From Archangium sp. (GTDB lineage Bacteria > Myxococcota > Myxococcia > Myxococcales > Myxococcaceae), in assembly GCA_016793525.1 (NCBI GenBank), contig JAEUJT010000051.1:1-8625 (forward strand): a DNA stretch of 8,625 bases. Direction: 5' to 3'. The notes under the pieces were generated by a model. That model ran no database searches. It saw only the letters and a list, made by a program, of their open reading frames with translations, and was not told the DNA's origin. Shown here piece after piece: positions 1 through 8,188 of this stretch (positions within the stretch are counted from its first letter, which is position 1; every line of letters begins with the position of its first letter). A program made the translations under genes and the position numbers.

Positions 1-1227
1 GTTCACGCCCACGACGCCACCGGCAAAGAGGTCGCTCGCGCGCTGCTGGCGGCCTGCGACGAGCAGCCGAACATCACCTTCCTGCAGCACACCGCCGGTA
101 TCGATCTCATTCGCGCCAACGGCCGGGTGGCCGGCGTCTACGCGCTGCTCGAAGACGGCAGCATCGACGCGGTGCTGGGTCGGGTGACCGTGCTCGCCAC
201 CGGCGGCGCTGGCAAGGTGTACCTGTACACGACCAACCCCGACGTCGCGACCGGCGACGGTGTGGCCATGGCGTACCGGGCGGGCGCACAGATCGCGAAC
301 ATGGAGTTCTACCAGTTCCACCCGACCTGCCTCTTTCACCCCGACGCGAAGAACTTTCTCATCTCCGAGGCGCTGCGCGGTGAAGGCGGGCGGCTGCGGC
401 TGCGCTCGACCGGCGAGCGCTTCATGGCCCGGTACCACCCGCAGGCCGAGCTCGCTCCGCGCGACGTGGTGGCGCGCGCCATCGACGCCGAGCTCAAGCG
501 CACCGGCGACGAGTGCGTGCACCTCGACATGACCCACCTGGGCAAGGCGTTCCTCGTCGAGCACTTCCCGACCATCTACGCGACATGCCGCGAGTTCGGC
601 ATCGACATCGGCGCGCAGCCGATTCCCGTGGTGCCGGCGGCGCACTACATGTGCGGCGGCGTCGTCACCGACACGTTCGGCAAGACCTCACTCCCCGGGC
701 TCTACGCCATTGGCGAGGTGGCCTGCACGGGGCTCCACGGCGCGAACCGCCTGGCCTCGAATTCCCTGCTCGAGGGGCTGGTCTTCGGTCACCGCGCGGC
801 GTTCTCCGTCATCGAAGAGCTGAAGCACGCTCCCAAGCCCGGCGCGGTCAAAGACTGGGACACCGGCGCCGCGGGGCCGTCGCACGAGATGGTCGTCGTC
901 AGCCACAACTGGGACGAGCTGCGCCGGCTGATGTGGAACTACGTCGGCATCGTGCGCACGGGGAAGCGTCTGGCCCGCGCCCACCGCCGGCTCCAACTCC
1001 TCCGCGACGAGATCCGCGAGTACTACTGGTCGTTCATGGTGACCCGCGACGTCATCGAGCTGCGCAACATCGCCGACGTGGCGCACCTCATCGTCGCCTG
1101 CGCCAGCCGGAGAGCCGAAAGCCGAGGCCTCCACTACACCCTCGACTACCCCGCGCTCGACGACGCGAACTGGCTCAAGCCCACCGTCGTCGATCGCGTC
1201 ATGCTCGACGGCATCGGCGCTCCGTAA
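1..1227 (+). CDS. nadB: L-aspartate oxidase, 5'-truncated by window edge
   Basis: FAD-dependent oxidase converting L-aspartate to iminoaspartate, the first step of de novo NAD synthesis; NadA then makes quinolinate. It is cytoplasmic. The reading frame is open from base 1 and ends at TAA 1225-1227, giving 408 visible residues. About 135 N-terminal residues, including the FAD dinucleotide-binding loop, lie outside the window. Family motifs are intact: HAHDATGKEV at the start, ATGGAGKVYLYTTNP, QFHPTCL, SEALRGEGG, APRDVVARAID, VPAAHYMCGG, LHGANRLASNSLLEG, and the C-terminal helical region with RLMWNYVGIVRTGKRL and SRGLHYTLDYP. Visible residues H107, R154, H215 and R250 match E. coli H244, R290, H351 and R386 with almost identical spacing, so the active site looks complete. 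The HPTCL and GANR motifs separate it from generic succinate dehydrogenase flavoproteins. No nadA or nadC is visible in the window. Identification is very secure. Confidence 0.97.
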   Translation, partial: VHAHDATGKEVARALLAACDEQPNITFLQHTAGIDLIRANGRVAGVYALLEDGSIDAVLGRVTVLATGGAGKVYLYTTNPDVATGDGVAMAYRAGAQIANMEFYQFHPTCLFHPDAKNFLISEALRGEGGRLRLRSTGERFMARYHPQAELAPRDVVARAIDAELKRTGDECVHLDMTHLGKAFLVEHFPTIYATCREFGIDIGAQPIPVVPAAHYMCGGVVTDTFGKTSLPGLYAIGEVACTGLHGANRLASNSLLEGLVFGHRAAFSVIEELKHAPKPGAVKDWDTGAAGPSHEMVVVSHNWDELRRLMWNYVGIVRTGKRLARAHRRLQLLRDEIREYYWSFMVTRDVIELRNIADVAHLIVACASRRAESRGLHYTLDYPALDDANWLKPTVVDRVMLDGIGAP

Positions 1228-1250
1228 GTCTATTGAATGGAGATTGTTGC

Positions 1251-1267
1251 CCGATCAGCCTGATCGG
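1251..1267. repeat. 17-bp perfect palindrome (CCGATCAG-C-CTGATCGG)
   Basis: Two 8-bp arms (1251-1258 and 1260-1267) are perfectly complementary around one central base, 24 bp after the nadB stop. As DNA this looks like an operator half-site pair. As RNA it could fold as a 6-bp stem with a 5-nt loop. No T-run follows, so it is not a classical intrinsic terminator. The string CCTGATCGGC within it recurs at 1303-1312. Confidence 0.6.
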
Positions 1268-1294
1268 CCAACGCCCCGTGTGCTGGGCGGAATT

Positions 1295-1313
1295 CGCCGA
1301 TTCCTGATCGGCG
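1295..1313. repeat. hairpin CGCCGAT / ATCGGCG
   Basis: Seven-bp perfect arms (1295-1301 and 1307-1313) enclose the 5-nt loop TCCTG. It carries the second copy of CCTGATCGGC (1303-1312), so it appears related in sequence to the palindrome at 1251-1267. It could be the 3' end structure of the nadB message or a second protein-binding site. There is no downstream T-tract. Confidence 0.5.
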
Positions 1314-1328
1314 CGCCCGAGCATTGAC

Positions 1329-1348
1329 GTGGAATCGGACAATTCCAC
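1329..1348. repeat. inverted repeat GTGGAAT / ATTCCAC
   Basis: Perfect 7-bp arms (1329-1335 and 1342-1348) are separated by CGGACA. It could be a hairpin or an operator. No T-run follows on either strand. Function unknown. Confidence 0.5.
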
Positions 1349-1363
1349 CTCAGTTACTGCCTG

Positions 1364-1397
1364 AAAAAAGGTCAGCTGGTCGATGTTCGACCGAGCT
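1364..1397 (-). terminator. possible intrinsic terminator on the - strand
   Basis: Arms AGCTGGTCGA (1374-1383) and TCGACC-G-AGCT (1387-1397) form a 10-bp stem with a 3-nt loop and one bulged G at 1393. Read on the - strand, the stem is followed after four bases (GACC) by a run of six T (complement of A1364-A1369). That is the shape of a Rho-independent terminator. The 4-base gap before the T-run is longer than ideal. No convincing - strand gene lies upstream of it, so it may end an antisense or small RNA, or be coincidental. Confidence 0.3.
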
Positions 1398-1434
1398 TCG
1401 AGCATGACTGCGATCAAAATGTCTCGTTTTGTGG

Positions 1435-1464
1435 TTGACATCGCCATTGAGTATCGCCTATTCA
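1435..1464 (+). promoter_or_regulatory. candidate sigma-A promoter for the MerR-like gene
   Basis: A consensus -35 hexamer TTGACA lies at 1435-1440. A weak -10 candidate TATTCA lies at 1459-1464 with an 18-bp spacer. Transcription would begin near 1470-1472, about 40 bases before the GTG start of the MerR-like gene. The -35 match is perfect but the -10 is poor, which often goes with activator dependence. The -10 overlaps CTATTCAG, a string that recurs just upstream of the next gene at 2041-2048. Confidence 0.45.
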
Positions 1465-1471
1465 GCAGCAC

Positions 1472-1496
1472 CCATTGAAAATGGACCATTCAATGG
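1472..1496. promoter_or_regulatory. dyad CCATTGAA / TTCAATGG, candidate operator
   Basis: Perfect 8-bp arms (1472-1479 and 1489-1496) are separated by 9 bp. A nested ATGG/CCAT pair (1481-1484 and 1486-1489) gives the whole site strong two-fold symmetry. It starts at or just after the predicted transcription start and ends 13 bp before the GTG of the MerR-like gene. A protein bound here would block transcription, so autorepression is a natural inference. The same site in RNA could form a hairpin next to the ribosome-binding region. Confidence 0.5.
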
Positions 1497-1509
1497 AAAA
1501 GCGACGACC

Positions 1510-2031
<522 letters not shown>

Positions 2032-2059
2032 CGGTCGTTTCTATTCAGTGGAGGGGCAT

Positions 2060-2548
<489 letters not shown>

Positions 2549-2565
2549 CAGGTGAACATCATTCT

Positions 2566-2594
2566 TTGACCGCCTGGGGGCCGGTTGCTAGAGG
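2566..2594 (+). promoter_or_regulatory. weak candidate promoter directly before purH
   Basis: TTGACC at 2566-2571 and TAGAGG at 2589-2594 are spaced by 17 bp, with a TG one base before the -10 (extended -10 type). Transcription would begin almost at GTG 2602, giving a nearly leaderless message. However, the -10 overlaps the GAGG ribosome-binding site, and the two uses are hard to reconcile. It may be chance. The 53-bp gap otherwise shows no terminator, so read-through from the regulator genes is possible. Confidence 0.2.
2591..2594 (+). promoter_or_regulatory. ribosome-binding site deciding the purH start
   Basis: GAGG with a 7-nt spacing to GTG 2602. This favours GTG 2602 over the in-frame TTG at 2566, which would add 12 residues (ending in ARGSS) absent from typical PurH N-termini. 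GAGG is also followed by CCTC (2597-2600), a tight self-complementary pair that might partly mask the site. Confidence 0.6.
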
Positions 2595-2601
2595 CTCCTC
2601 G

Positions 2602-4128
2602 GTGTTTGCCCTGCTGAGCGTGTCGGACAAACGAGGCCTCGTTCCGTTCGCGCAAGGTCTCGTTCGCCTTGGTTTTTCTCTCCTTTCGACCGGTGGAACC
2701 CTCGACGCCTTGAAGGCGGCGGGCCTCGCCGCCACCAAGGTCGCCGAGCACACCGGGAGCCCCGAAATTCTCGGCGGGCGGGTGAAGACGCTGCACCCGA
2801 AGATCCACGGCGGTTTGCTGGCGCGCCTCGAGGTGCCGAGCGATGTGAGCGAGCTCGCGGCCAATGGCATCGCCCCGATTTCAGTGCTGGCCGTGAACCT
2901 GTACCCCTTCCGCGAGACGGTGGCGGCCGGGGCGTCGCGCGAGGCGATCATCGAAAACATCGACATCGGCGGCCCGGCCATGGTGCGCGCGGCGGCGAAA
3001 AACGCGGCCCACGTCACGGTGGTGGTCGACCCCGATGATTACCCGCGCGTGCTCGAGGAGCTGGCGGCCGGTGTGAGCGCGTCGACCCGCGAGGCGTTGC
3101 GCCGAAAGGCCTTCGCGCACACCGCGGCGTACGACGCGTCGATCTCGAGCTGGCTGCAGTCGGCGACCGAAGATCCGTTCCCCGACGAGCTGACCGTGCC
3201 CCTGCGCAAGGTGCAGACGCTGCGCTACGGCGAAAACCCGCACCAGCGTGGCGCGCTGTACCGTGCCCACCGCGCGCCCGTCGAGGCGAGCGTGGCCTTC
3301 GCGACGCTGCTGCAGGGCAAAGAGCTCTCGTACAACAACGTGCTCGATCTCGACGCGGCCTTGGGTCTGATGGTCGAGCTGTCAGAAGCGCCGGGTGCGG
3401 TGGTGGTGAAGCACACCACGCCGTGTGGGGTGGCCCTCGACGAGTCGCTCGAGGCGGCCTACCGGCGCGCGCGGGCCATTGACGAGACGTCGGCCTTCGG
3501 CGGCATCGTGGCCTTGAACCGCGAGCTCGACGCCGCCACCGCCCGAGCGCTCACCGAGACCTTTCTCGAGTGCGTGATCGCGCCGCGGGTGTCGGCCGAG
3601 GCCCGCACCATTTTGGCCGAGAAGAAGAACTTGCGGGTGCTGGAGACCGGGAACGCCACGTTGGTGCCAGGCGCCCAACTCGATGTGCGCAGCGTCTCCG
3701 GCGGAGCCCTGGTGATGGATCGCGACGCCGTGGAGCCCGTGACGGAGTGGAAGGTCGTGACCAAGCGCACACCTTCAGCCGACGAGCTCAAGGCGCTGCG
3801 CTTCGCGTGGCGGGTGTGCAAACACGTGAAGAGCAACGCCATCGTGTTCGCCGAGCCGAAAGGTCTCCTCGCCGTTGGAGGAGGGCAGACAAGCCGCATC
3901 GATTCGGCGAAGATCGCCGCTGGTCGAGGAGCAGAGCGACTGCGAGGGTCGGCGGTGGCGTCAGACGCGTTTTTCCCTTTTCGTGACGGCGTTGATGCGC
4001 TGGCGGCTGCAGGTGCGCGAAGCGTCGTTCAGCCAGGTGGTTCCGTTCGTGACGCCGAGGTGATCGCGGCGGCTGACGAGCACGGCCTGGCCATGGTGTT
4101 CACTGGCGTTCGGCACTTCAGACACTGA
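2602..4128 (+). CDS. purH: bifunctional AICAR formyltransferase / IMP cyclohydrolase
   Basis: Catalyses the last two steps of de novo purine synthesis in the cytoplasm: AICAR plus 10-formyl-THF to FAICAR, then ring closure to IMP. The 508 residues are normal for the family. The N-terminal MGS-like cyclohydrolase domain (about 1-190) has [29 protein letters not shown] (R60, K62), VNLYPF (Y101) and [16 protein letters not shown] (D121, K133). The C-terminal transformylase domain has LRYGENPHQ (R208), [21 protein letters not shown] with the catalytic pair K270-H271, [47 protein letters not shown], and the C-terminus [11 protein letters not shown]. The usual KH-x-N-PCG reads KHTTPCG here; human PurH also lacks this Asn (Ser there), so activity is probably kept. 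The start is discussed under its ribosome-binding site. The first ~40 and last ~90 codons show relaxed GC3 compared with the middle. The next gene starts 2 bp after the stop. Confidence 0.98.
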   Translation: MFALLSVSDKRGLVPFAQGLVRLGFSLLSTGGTLDALKAAGLAATKVAEHTGSPEILGGRVKTLHPKIHGGLLARLEVPSDVSELAANGIAPISVLAVNLYPFRETVAAGASREAIIENIDIGGPAMVRAAAKNAAHVTVVVDPDDYPRVLEELAAGVSASTREALRRKAFAHTAAYDASISSWLQSATEDPFPDELTVPLRKVQTLRYGENPHQRGALYRAHRAPVEASVAFATLLQGKELSYNNVLDLDAALGLMVELSEAPGAVVVKHTTPCGVALDESLEAAYRRARAIDETSAFGGIVALNRELDAATARALTETFLECVIAPRVSAEARTILAEKKNLRVLETGNATLVPGAQLDVRSVSGGALVMDRDAVEPVTEWKVVTKRTPSADELKALRFAWRVCKHVKSNAIVFAEPKGLLAVGGGQTSRIDSAKIAAGRGAERLRGSAVASDAFFPFRDGVDALAAAGARSVVQPGGSVRDAEVIAAADEHGLAMVFTGVRHFRH

Positions 4129-4130
4129 GC

Positions 4131-6941
4131 ATGCGCATCGTTTGCCAAAAATGTTCTGCGGCGTACGCCATCGACGACAAGTTCGTCACGGCCAAAGGCG
4201 TTCGCGCCCAGTGCCCGCGCTGCCGCACCCTTCAGCTGGTGAAGAAAGACGATGCCGGGGCTGCCGCGGCGGCTTCGCCCGCGTCACCGTTCGCGCTCGA
4301 CGCGCCACCACCACCTCCGAAGCCCGCAGCGGCCCCCGCCTCGGGTGGGTTCGATTTTGGGCAGCTGGCCGCAGCGCCGGCGCCCGCAGCCAAGGCCTCG
4401 GCACCGCCGGCGCCCTTCGCGTTCGACTTCTCCGCGCCGCCTCCGCCGGGCCCTGGCGCAGGCGGGTTCGCCCCGCCACCACCAGCGCCTGCGGGAGCCG
4501 CGATGCCGTTCGACTTTGGAGCCCCGCCGCCTCCGCCGGGCTCTTCAAAGCCGTCGACGTCTGGCGTGTTCGCCGCGCCCGGGCCGGCGGGCTTCTCGTC
4601 GTCCCCGTCGAATGCGGGGGGCTCGCCGTTCGACTTCGGCGCGCCGCCGCCGACGGGGCCGATGTCGATCCCTCCGCCCGCGCCGAGCGCGCCGGCCTTC
4701 GGGGCCCCTGCCGCCTCCGACATCAAGTGCCGGAGCTGCGGCAAGGCGCTGTCTGATCCGTTCGACCAAGCGCTGGGGACCTGCGACGACTGCCGGAGCA
4801 AGCAAACCGAGAACATCGGCGCGCCGCCGCCCGACACCGACGCTGGCCGGGTGGAGCGGGTCGACACCAGCGCGATCGTGGCGCGCATGACGTCGCCGAA
4901 GCCGTCGGTGACGTTGCCGCCGTCGGCGTCCTCTCCGTCATCGGCGTCGAGCGCCGCGGAGCTGAGCTCGGTGCGCACGGCCCGCCGCAGCGGGGCGCCA
5001 GTCGAAGGCCGCGGCAAGCTGATCGCGATGGTGGTGCTGGGCCTCGCGGTGGTGGGCGGCGGCGGCGCGTTTCTGGCGACGAACAAGCCGTGGGAAAAAA
5101 AGCGCCCCACACTCGTGGTGAAGAGCCCCACGCCCGCCGCGCTGAAGAAGCCGGTCGAGGCGGTGGTTCAGACCTGGCGCATGAACTACCCCGAGCTCGA
5201 CGGAGCAGCCGCCAAACAAGCCGACGGCTACGTGTCGAACGGCGAAGACCTGCTGTCGCGCGACACCACGAGCGCGTACCTCGAGGCCGAAGAGGAGTTT
5301 CAGAAAGCGCTGGTGGTCGACTCGTCGAACGATCGCGCCATCGCCGGTTGGGTGTTGGCGCTCGCCTTCGGGCGCGGCGGGCAGGTCGACGATCAGACCG
5401 CCAAAGCGGCGGAGTCGATGCTGTCGGGCGCGGAGCAGCGCTCGGGCACGCCCCGGCTCTACGTGGCCCACGCGCACTTCTTGATCGCGCGCAACGGCAA
5501 CACCAACGACATTCAGGTGCTGGCCGAGCGCGGCAAGAACAGCCCGAGCAACGGCGACAAGGCGCTGGCGGCGATGGCGCTGGGCCAGTCGATGCTCGGC
5601 AAGAACGAAGCGCTGGCCGGGCAGGCGTTCGCCGAGGCGCTGCGGCTCGACCCGAAGCTGAAGCGCGGCTACTTCTTCCAGGCTCGGCTGTCGGCGTCGG
5701 CGGGTCGATACAAAGAGGCCGCCGACAGCCTGGAGAAGCGGCTCGAGCTCGACGCAGATCAGTGGGAAGCGGCCGAAGAGCTGGCCAGGCTCTACGTCGA
5801 CGTCGGTGAGGTGCCCAAAGCGAAGAAGGTGCTCGAAGCGGCGGTGAAGGCGGCCCCGCGCAACGCGCGCGCGCGAATCGGCCTGGCCACCTTGGGGTAC
5901 CAGCACGCCGGTGAGGCGGGCGCCGCGATCGAAGCCTTGAGCTCGCTGGTGCAGAACAAAGATCTGGCCAAGCGAGACCTGTCAGACGCGTACGTGCACC
6001 TCTCGGGAGCGTACCGCGTGGCGGGCGACGCGCAGAAGTCGGCCGAGGCCGCCGATCAGGCGCTCGAGCTCAACCCTGAGTCGGTGCCGGCCAAGCTGCA
6101 GCACTTCTTCTCGATGATGGAGAAGAACGTCACCTCGCAGGCGCGCATCGACCTCGACGCGATCAAGGGCAAGCTGAACGACCCGCAGATCGACAACTTG
6201 CTCGAGGGGCGGCTCCTGGTGGCGCTTGGTCGCTACGACGAGGCGGCTACCTTGCTGTCGAAGGTGCACGAGGCCGACGCCCGGCGTGCCGACGCGCTGT
6301 TGTTGGCCGGCGCCGCCGCTGCCCGGGCCAAACAAGACGGGCGCGCGTGGGAGTTCTGCCTCAAGCGCGGCGTTCGGCTCGACCCGCTCGCGACGCCCGG
6401 AGGCGCGATGAGCCCACTGTTCTTCCGCGCGGCCGACGTGCTGCGGCCGGCGACCGGGGCGTACGCGTCGCTCAACCCGGGCGGTGATGAAGACCCGAAC
6501 CCGGAGCTGTGTGAAGGCCTGGTGGCCTGGTTCTCCGACGATCTGCTCTCGGCCGATCGGCGCTTTGCGCGCGTCAACGCCATCGATGCCAAAAACGCCG
6601 AGGCCTTCGCGTACCGGGGGCTGATCGCGCTCCGCCGCAAAGACCCTGCGGGGGCGGTGAAGTTCGGCAGCCGCGCCGTCGGCGCCAGCCGCACCAACGG
6701 GCTCGCCCACTACACCTCGGCGGTCGCGCTGCTGGCCTCGGGCAAGGTTGATGCGGCGAAGCCCCAAGCGACGCAGGCCGGCCAGCTCGCCGCGTGGATC
6801 TCCGCTCCCCGCGTGGTGATCGCCGACATCGAGGCCCGTCAGAAGAACCTCGATGAGGCGCGCCGGCTGCTGACCACCGTGCTGCTGTCGGACCCCAGCT
6901 ACCGCGAGGCGAAGCGGGTGCTGTACAAGCACGCGCTGTGA
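4131..6941 (+). CDS. zinc-ribbon / proline-rich / transmembrane / TPR protein
   Basis: Protein of 936 residues with a clear modular layout. Residues 1-36 are an MJ0042-type zinc ribbon (C5-x2-C8 and C28-x2-C31, with [10 protein letters not shown]). Residues 43-197 are a Pro/Ala/Gly-rich linker with repeated FDFG-APPP units. A second CxxC...CxxC zinc ribbon follows (C200, C203, C218, C221), then a Ser/Pro-rich stretch (about 255-280). One transmembrane helix lies at about 295-317, preceded by RTARRSG and followed by KPWEKKRP. Residues about 380-932 are helical TPR-like repeats (for example [53 protein letters not shown]). No signal peptide is seen, so the zinc and Pro-rich part should be cytoplasmic and the TPR part periplasmic. 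The N-terminal plan resembles the myxobacterial gliding protein GltJ/AgmX, but here the C-terminus is TPR, not TonB-like. It is probably a scaffold for protein partners; the exact role is unknown. It is coupled to purH (2-bp gap) and purD (4-bp overlap), and no clear Shine-Dalgarno precedes ATG 4131. Confidence 0.93.
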   Translation: MRIVCQKCSAAYAIDDKFVTAKGVRAQCPRCRTLQLVKKDDAGAAAAASPASPFALDAPPPPPKPAAAPASGGFDFGQLAAAPAPAAKASAPPAPFAFDFSAPPPPGPGAGGFAPPPPAPAGAAMPFDFGAPPPPPGSSKPSTSGVFAAPGPAGFSSSPSNAGGSPFDFGAPPPTGPMSIPPPAPSAPAFGAPAASDIKCRSCGKALSDPFDQALGTCDDCRSKQTENIGAPPPDTDAGRVERVDTSAIVARMTSPKPSVTLPPSASSPSSASSAAELSSVRTARRSGAPVEGRGKLIAMVVLGLAVVGGGGAFLATNKPWEKKRPTLVVKSPTPAALKKPVEAVVQTWRMNYPELDGAAAKQADGYVSNGEDLLSRDTTSAYLEAEEEFQKALVVDSSNDRAIAGWVLALAFGRGGQVDDQTAKAAESMLSGAEQRSGTPRLYVAHAHFLIARNGNTNDIQVLAERGKNSPSNGDKALAAMALGQSMLGKNEALAGQAFAEALRLDPKLKRGYFFQARLSASAGRYKEAADSLEKRLELDADQWEAAEELARLYVDVGEVPKAKKVLEAAVKAAPRNARARIGLATLGYQHAGEAGAAIEALSSLVQNKDLAKRDLSDAYVHLSGAYRVAGDAQKSAEAADQALELNPESVPAKLQHFFSMMEKNVTSQARIDLDAIKGKLNDPQIDNLLEGRLLVALGRYDEAATLLSKVHEADARRADALLLAGAAAARAKQDGRAWEFCLKRGVRLDPLATPGGAMSPLFFRAADVLRPATGAYASLNPGGDEDPNPELCEGLVAWFSDDLLSADRRFARVNAIDAKNAEAFAYRGLIALRRKDPAGAVKFGSRAVGASRTNGLAHYTSAVALLASGKVDAAKPQATQAGQLAAWISAPRVVIADIEARQKNLDEARRLLTTVLLSDPSYREAKRVLYKHAL
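4281..4690 (+). repeat. FDFG-APPP coding repeats in the zinc-ribbon/TPR gene
   Basis: Imperfect repeats at the protein level: FDFGQL (from 4350), [10 protein letters not shown] (from 4422), [11 protein letters not shown] (from 4509) and [10 protein letters not shown] (from 4629), with a degenerate [10 protein letters not shown] near 4284. At DNA level the core is TTCGACTT followed by GC-rich proline codons. Regular aromatic-acidic-aromatic motifs in a disordered Pro-rich linker look like short linear binding motifs for SH3-, GYF- or similar partners, but that is inference. Repeat-number variation between strains is likely. Confidence 0.7.
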
Positions 6942-8185
6942 AGGTGCTCTTGCTGGGCGGAGGCGCGCGCGAGCATGCCCTCGCGTGGAAGCTGCGGCAG
7001 AGCCCGCGCCTCGACACCTTGCTCTGCGCTCCAGGCAACCCCGGCATCGCCGCTCTGGCGGAGTGCGTAGCCATCGACAGTGCGTCACCCGCGGCGGTGG
7101 TCGAGCTGGCACGGGCGAGGGGCATCGAGCTGGTGGTGGTCGGGCCCGAGGCGCCCCTGGTGGCCGGCGTGGGTGACGCGCTGCGCGCCGCGGGCATCGC
7201 GGTCTTCGGCCCCAGCGCGGCGGCGGCACGCATCGAAGGCTCGAAGGCGTTCGCCAAAGAGGTGATGCACGCGGCGGGGGTGCCCACGGCGCGCTCCGAG
7301 ACGTTCGACGACGCCGAGGCGGCGGCCGCGCGCGCGCTCACCTGGGGGCCGGTGGTGGTGAAGGCCGACGGCCTGGCGGCGGGCAAAGGTGTGGTGGTGG
7401 CCGACTCCGGCGCGGCGGCGGCCGAGGCGTGCCGGGCGCTCGCGGCGCTGCCCGGCGGCTCGCGGCTGGTGTTGGAGGAACGGCTGACGGGCCCTGAGTT
7501 GAGCGTCATCGCGCTGTGCGACGGCGAGCGGCACGCGCTCCTGGCCCCGGCGCAAGATCACAAGCGGCTCCTCGAAGGCGATCAGGGGCCGAACACCGGG
7601 GGCATGGGGGCCTATGCTCCGGCTCGGCTGCTCGACGACTCGGCGCTGGCCGAGGTGAGCCGCACGATCATCGCCCCGACGCTGCGTGAGCTCGCCTCCC
7701 GTGGCACGCCGTTTCGGGGGGCGCTCTTCGCGGGGCTGATGCTGACGCCCAACGGCCCGCGGGTGCTCGAGTTCAATGCCCGGCTCGGCGACCCGGAGAC
7801 GCAGGTGCTGATGCTCCAGCTCGACGAAGATCTGCTGCCGCTGGTGCATGCCTGCGCGACGGGCTCGCTCGCGGCGCGGCCGCTGCGGCAGAAAGCGGGA
7901 GTCTCGGTGGCGGTCGTGTTGGCGGCGGAGGGCTACCCCGAGTCGCCGAAGTCGGGCGCGGTGATCTCCGGCCTCGAGGCCTCGGGCGCCACGGTGTTCC
8001 ACGCCGGCACGCGGAGCATCGAGGGCGCGCTGCAGGTGTCTGGTGGGCGGGTGCTGTCGGTGTGCGCTTCGGGAGCCACGGTGGGTGAGGCCCGGGCGCA
8101 GGCCTACGCCGCGGCCGAGCGCATTCACTTTCAGGGCAAGCAGCTGCGCCGTGACATCGGTGCGGGCGCGCCGCGAGGGTCGTGA
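6938..8185 (+). CDS. purD: phosphoribosylamine-glycine ligase (GAR synthetase)
   Basis: ATP-grasp enzyme joining glycine to 5-phosphoribosylamine to make GAR, the second committed step of de novo purine synthesis; cytoplasmic. The 415 residues are slightly short of the usual ~420-430. The N-terminal domain has [27 protein letters not shown] and VVVGPEAPLVAGVGDAL. The ATP-grasp core has FGPSAAAARIEGSKAFAKEVM, the glycine-rich loop KADGLAAGKG (142-151) and LEERLTGPELSV. Next come DHKRLLEGDQGPNTGGMGAYAP (D215-P227 region) and the metal-binding LEFNARLGDPETQ (E278, N280). Family members usually have F in FGDPETQ; here it is L. Start GTG 6938 overlaps the TPR gene's stop by four bases (GTGA), a classic translational-coupling junction, and gives the standard PurD N-terminus. 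No separate promoter or strong Shine-Dalgarno is visible, so expression should follow the upstream genes. Confidence 0.98.
   Translation: MKVLLLGGGAREHALAWKLRQSPRLDTLLCAPGNPGIAALAECVAIDSASPAAVVELARARGIELVVVGPEAPLVAGVGDALRAAGIAVFGPSAAAARIEGSKAFAKEVMHAAGVPTARSETFDDAEAAAARALTWGPVVVKADGLAAGKGVVVADSGAAAAEACRALAALPGGSRLVLEERLTGPELSVIALCDGERHALLAPAQDHKRLLEGDQGPNTGGMGAYAPARLLDDSALAEVSRTIIAPTLRELASRGTPFRGALFAGLMLTPNGPRVLEFNARLGDPETQVLMLQLDEDLLPLVHACATGSLAARPLRQKAGVSVAVVLAAEGYPESPKSGAVISGLEASGATVFHAGTRSIEGALQVSGGRVLSVCASGATVGEARAQAYAAAERIHFQGKQLRRDIGAGAPRGS
8175..8179 (+). promoter_or_regulatory. ribosome-binding site for the LptF/LptG-type gene
   Basis: GAGGG inside the end of purD, 9 nt before GTG 8189. 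It supports this start over the GTG at 8182, which is out of frame with the permease. Confidence 0.55.
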
Positions 8186-8188
8186 GCC

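Larger units (their letters stand above)
1228..1509. other. dyad-rich, lower-GC intergenic region
   Basis: About 280 bp without a supportable gene between nadB and the MerR-like gene. The base composition is visibly more AT-rich than the flanking coding DNA. It holds at least five separate inverted repeats, listed individually, plus a candidate promoter for the downstream gene. The short motif ATTGA recurs at 1232, 1323, 1446 and 1474 on the + strand, and once on the - strand at about 1490-1494. The density of structure suggests a regulatory region, a small RNA locus or the remains of a small insertion. I cannot tell these apart from sequence alone. Confidence 0.7.

Noticed and set aside
513..1307. 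A 264-codon + strand frame overlapping nadB out of frame
   Set aside because: Arg/His/Pro-rich shadow; the nadB frame carries all family motifs in this stretch.
1251..1313. Rho-independent terminator for nadB
   Set aside because: Two hairpins are present but neither is followed by a T-run on the + strand, so I list them as repeats only.
1199..1489. A 96-codon - strand reading frame across the nadB-regulator gap
   Set aside because: Its third-position GC is far below that of the real genes, no Shine-Dalgarno or recognisable motif is seen, it runs through several hairpins and the promoter, and it ends inside nadB.
1228..1509. CRISPR array or tRNA in the gap
   Set aside because: The repeats are inverted and of unequal length and spacing, not direct repeats with uniform spacers. 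No cloverleaf or T-loop motif was found.
4232..5131. A 299-codon - strand frame rich in Gly, Ala and Pro
   Set aside because: It mirrors the proline/alanine-rich linker of the zinc-ribbon/TPR gene. The low-complexity composition is an artefact of the sense strand.
5982..7229. A 415-codon - strand frame opposite the TPR C-terminus and purD start
   Set aside because: The Arg-rich composition and lack of motifs mark it as a shadow of the two + strand genes.
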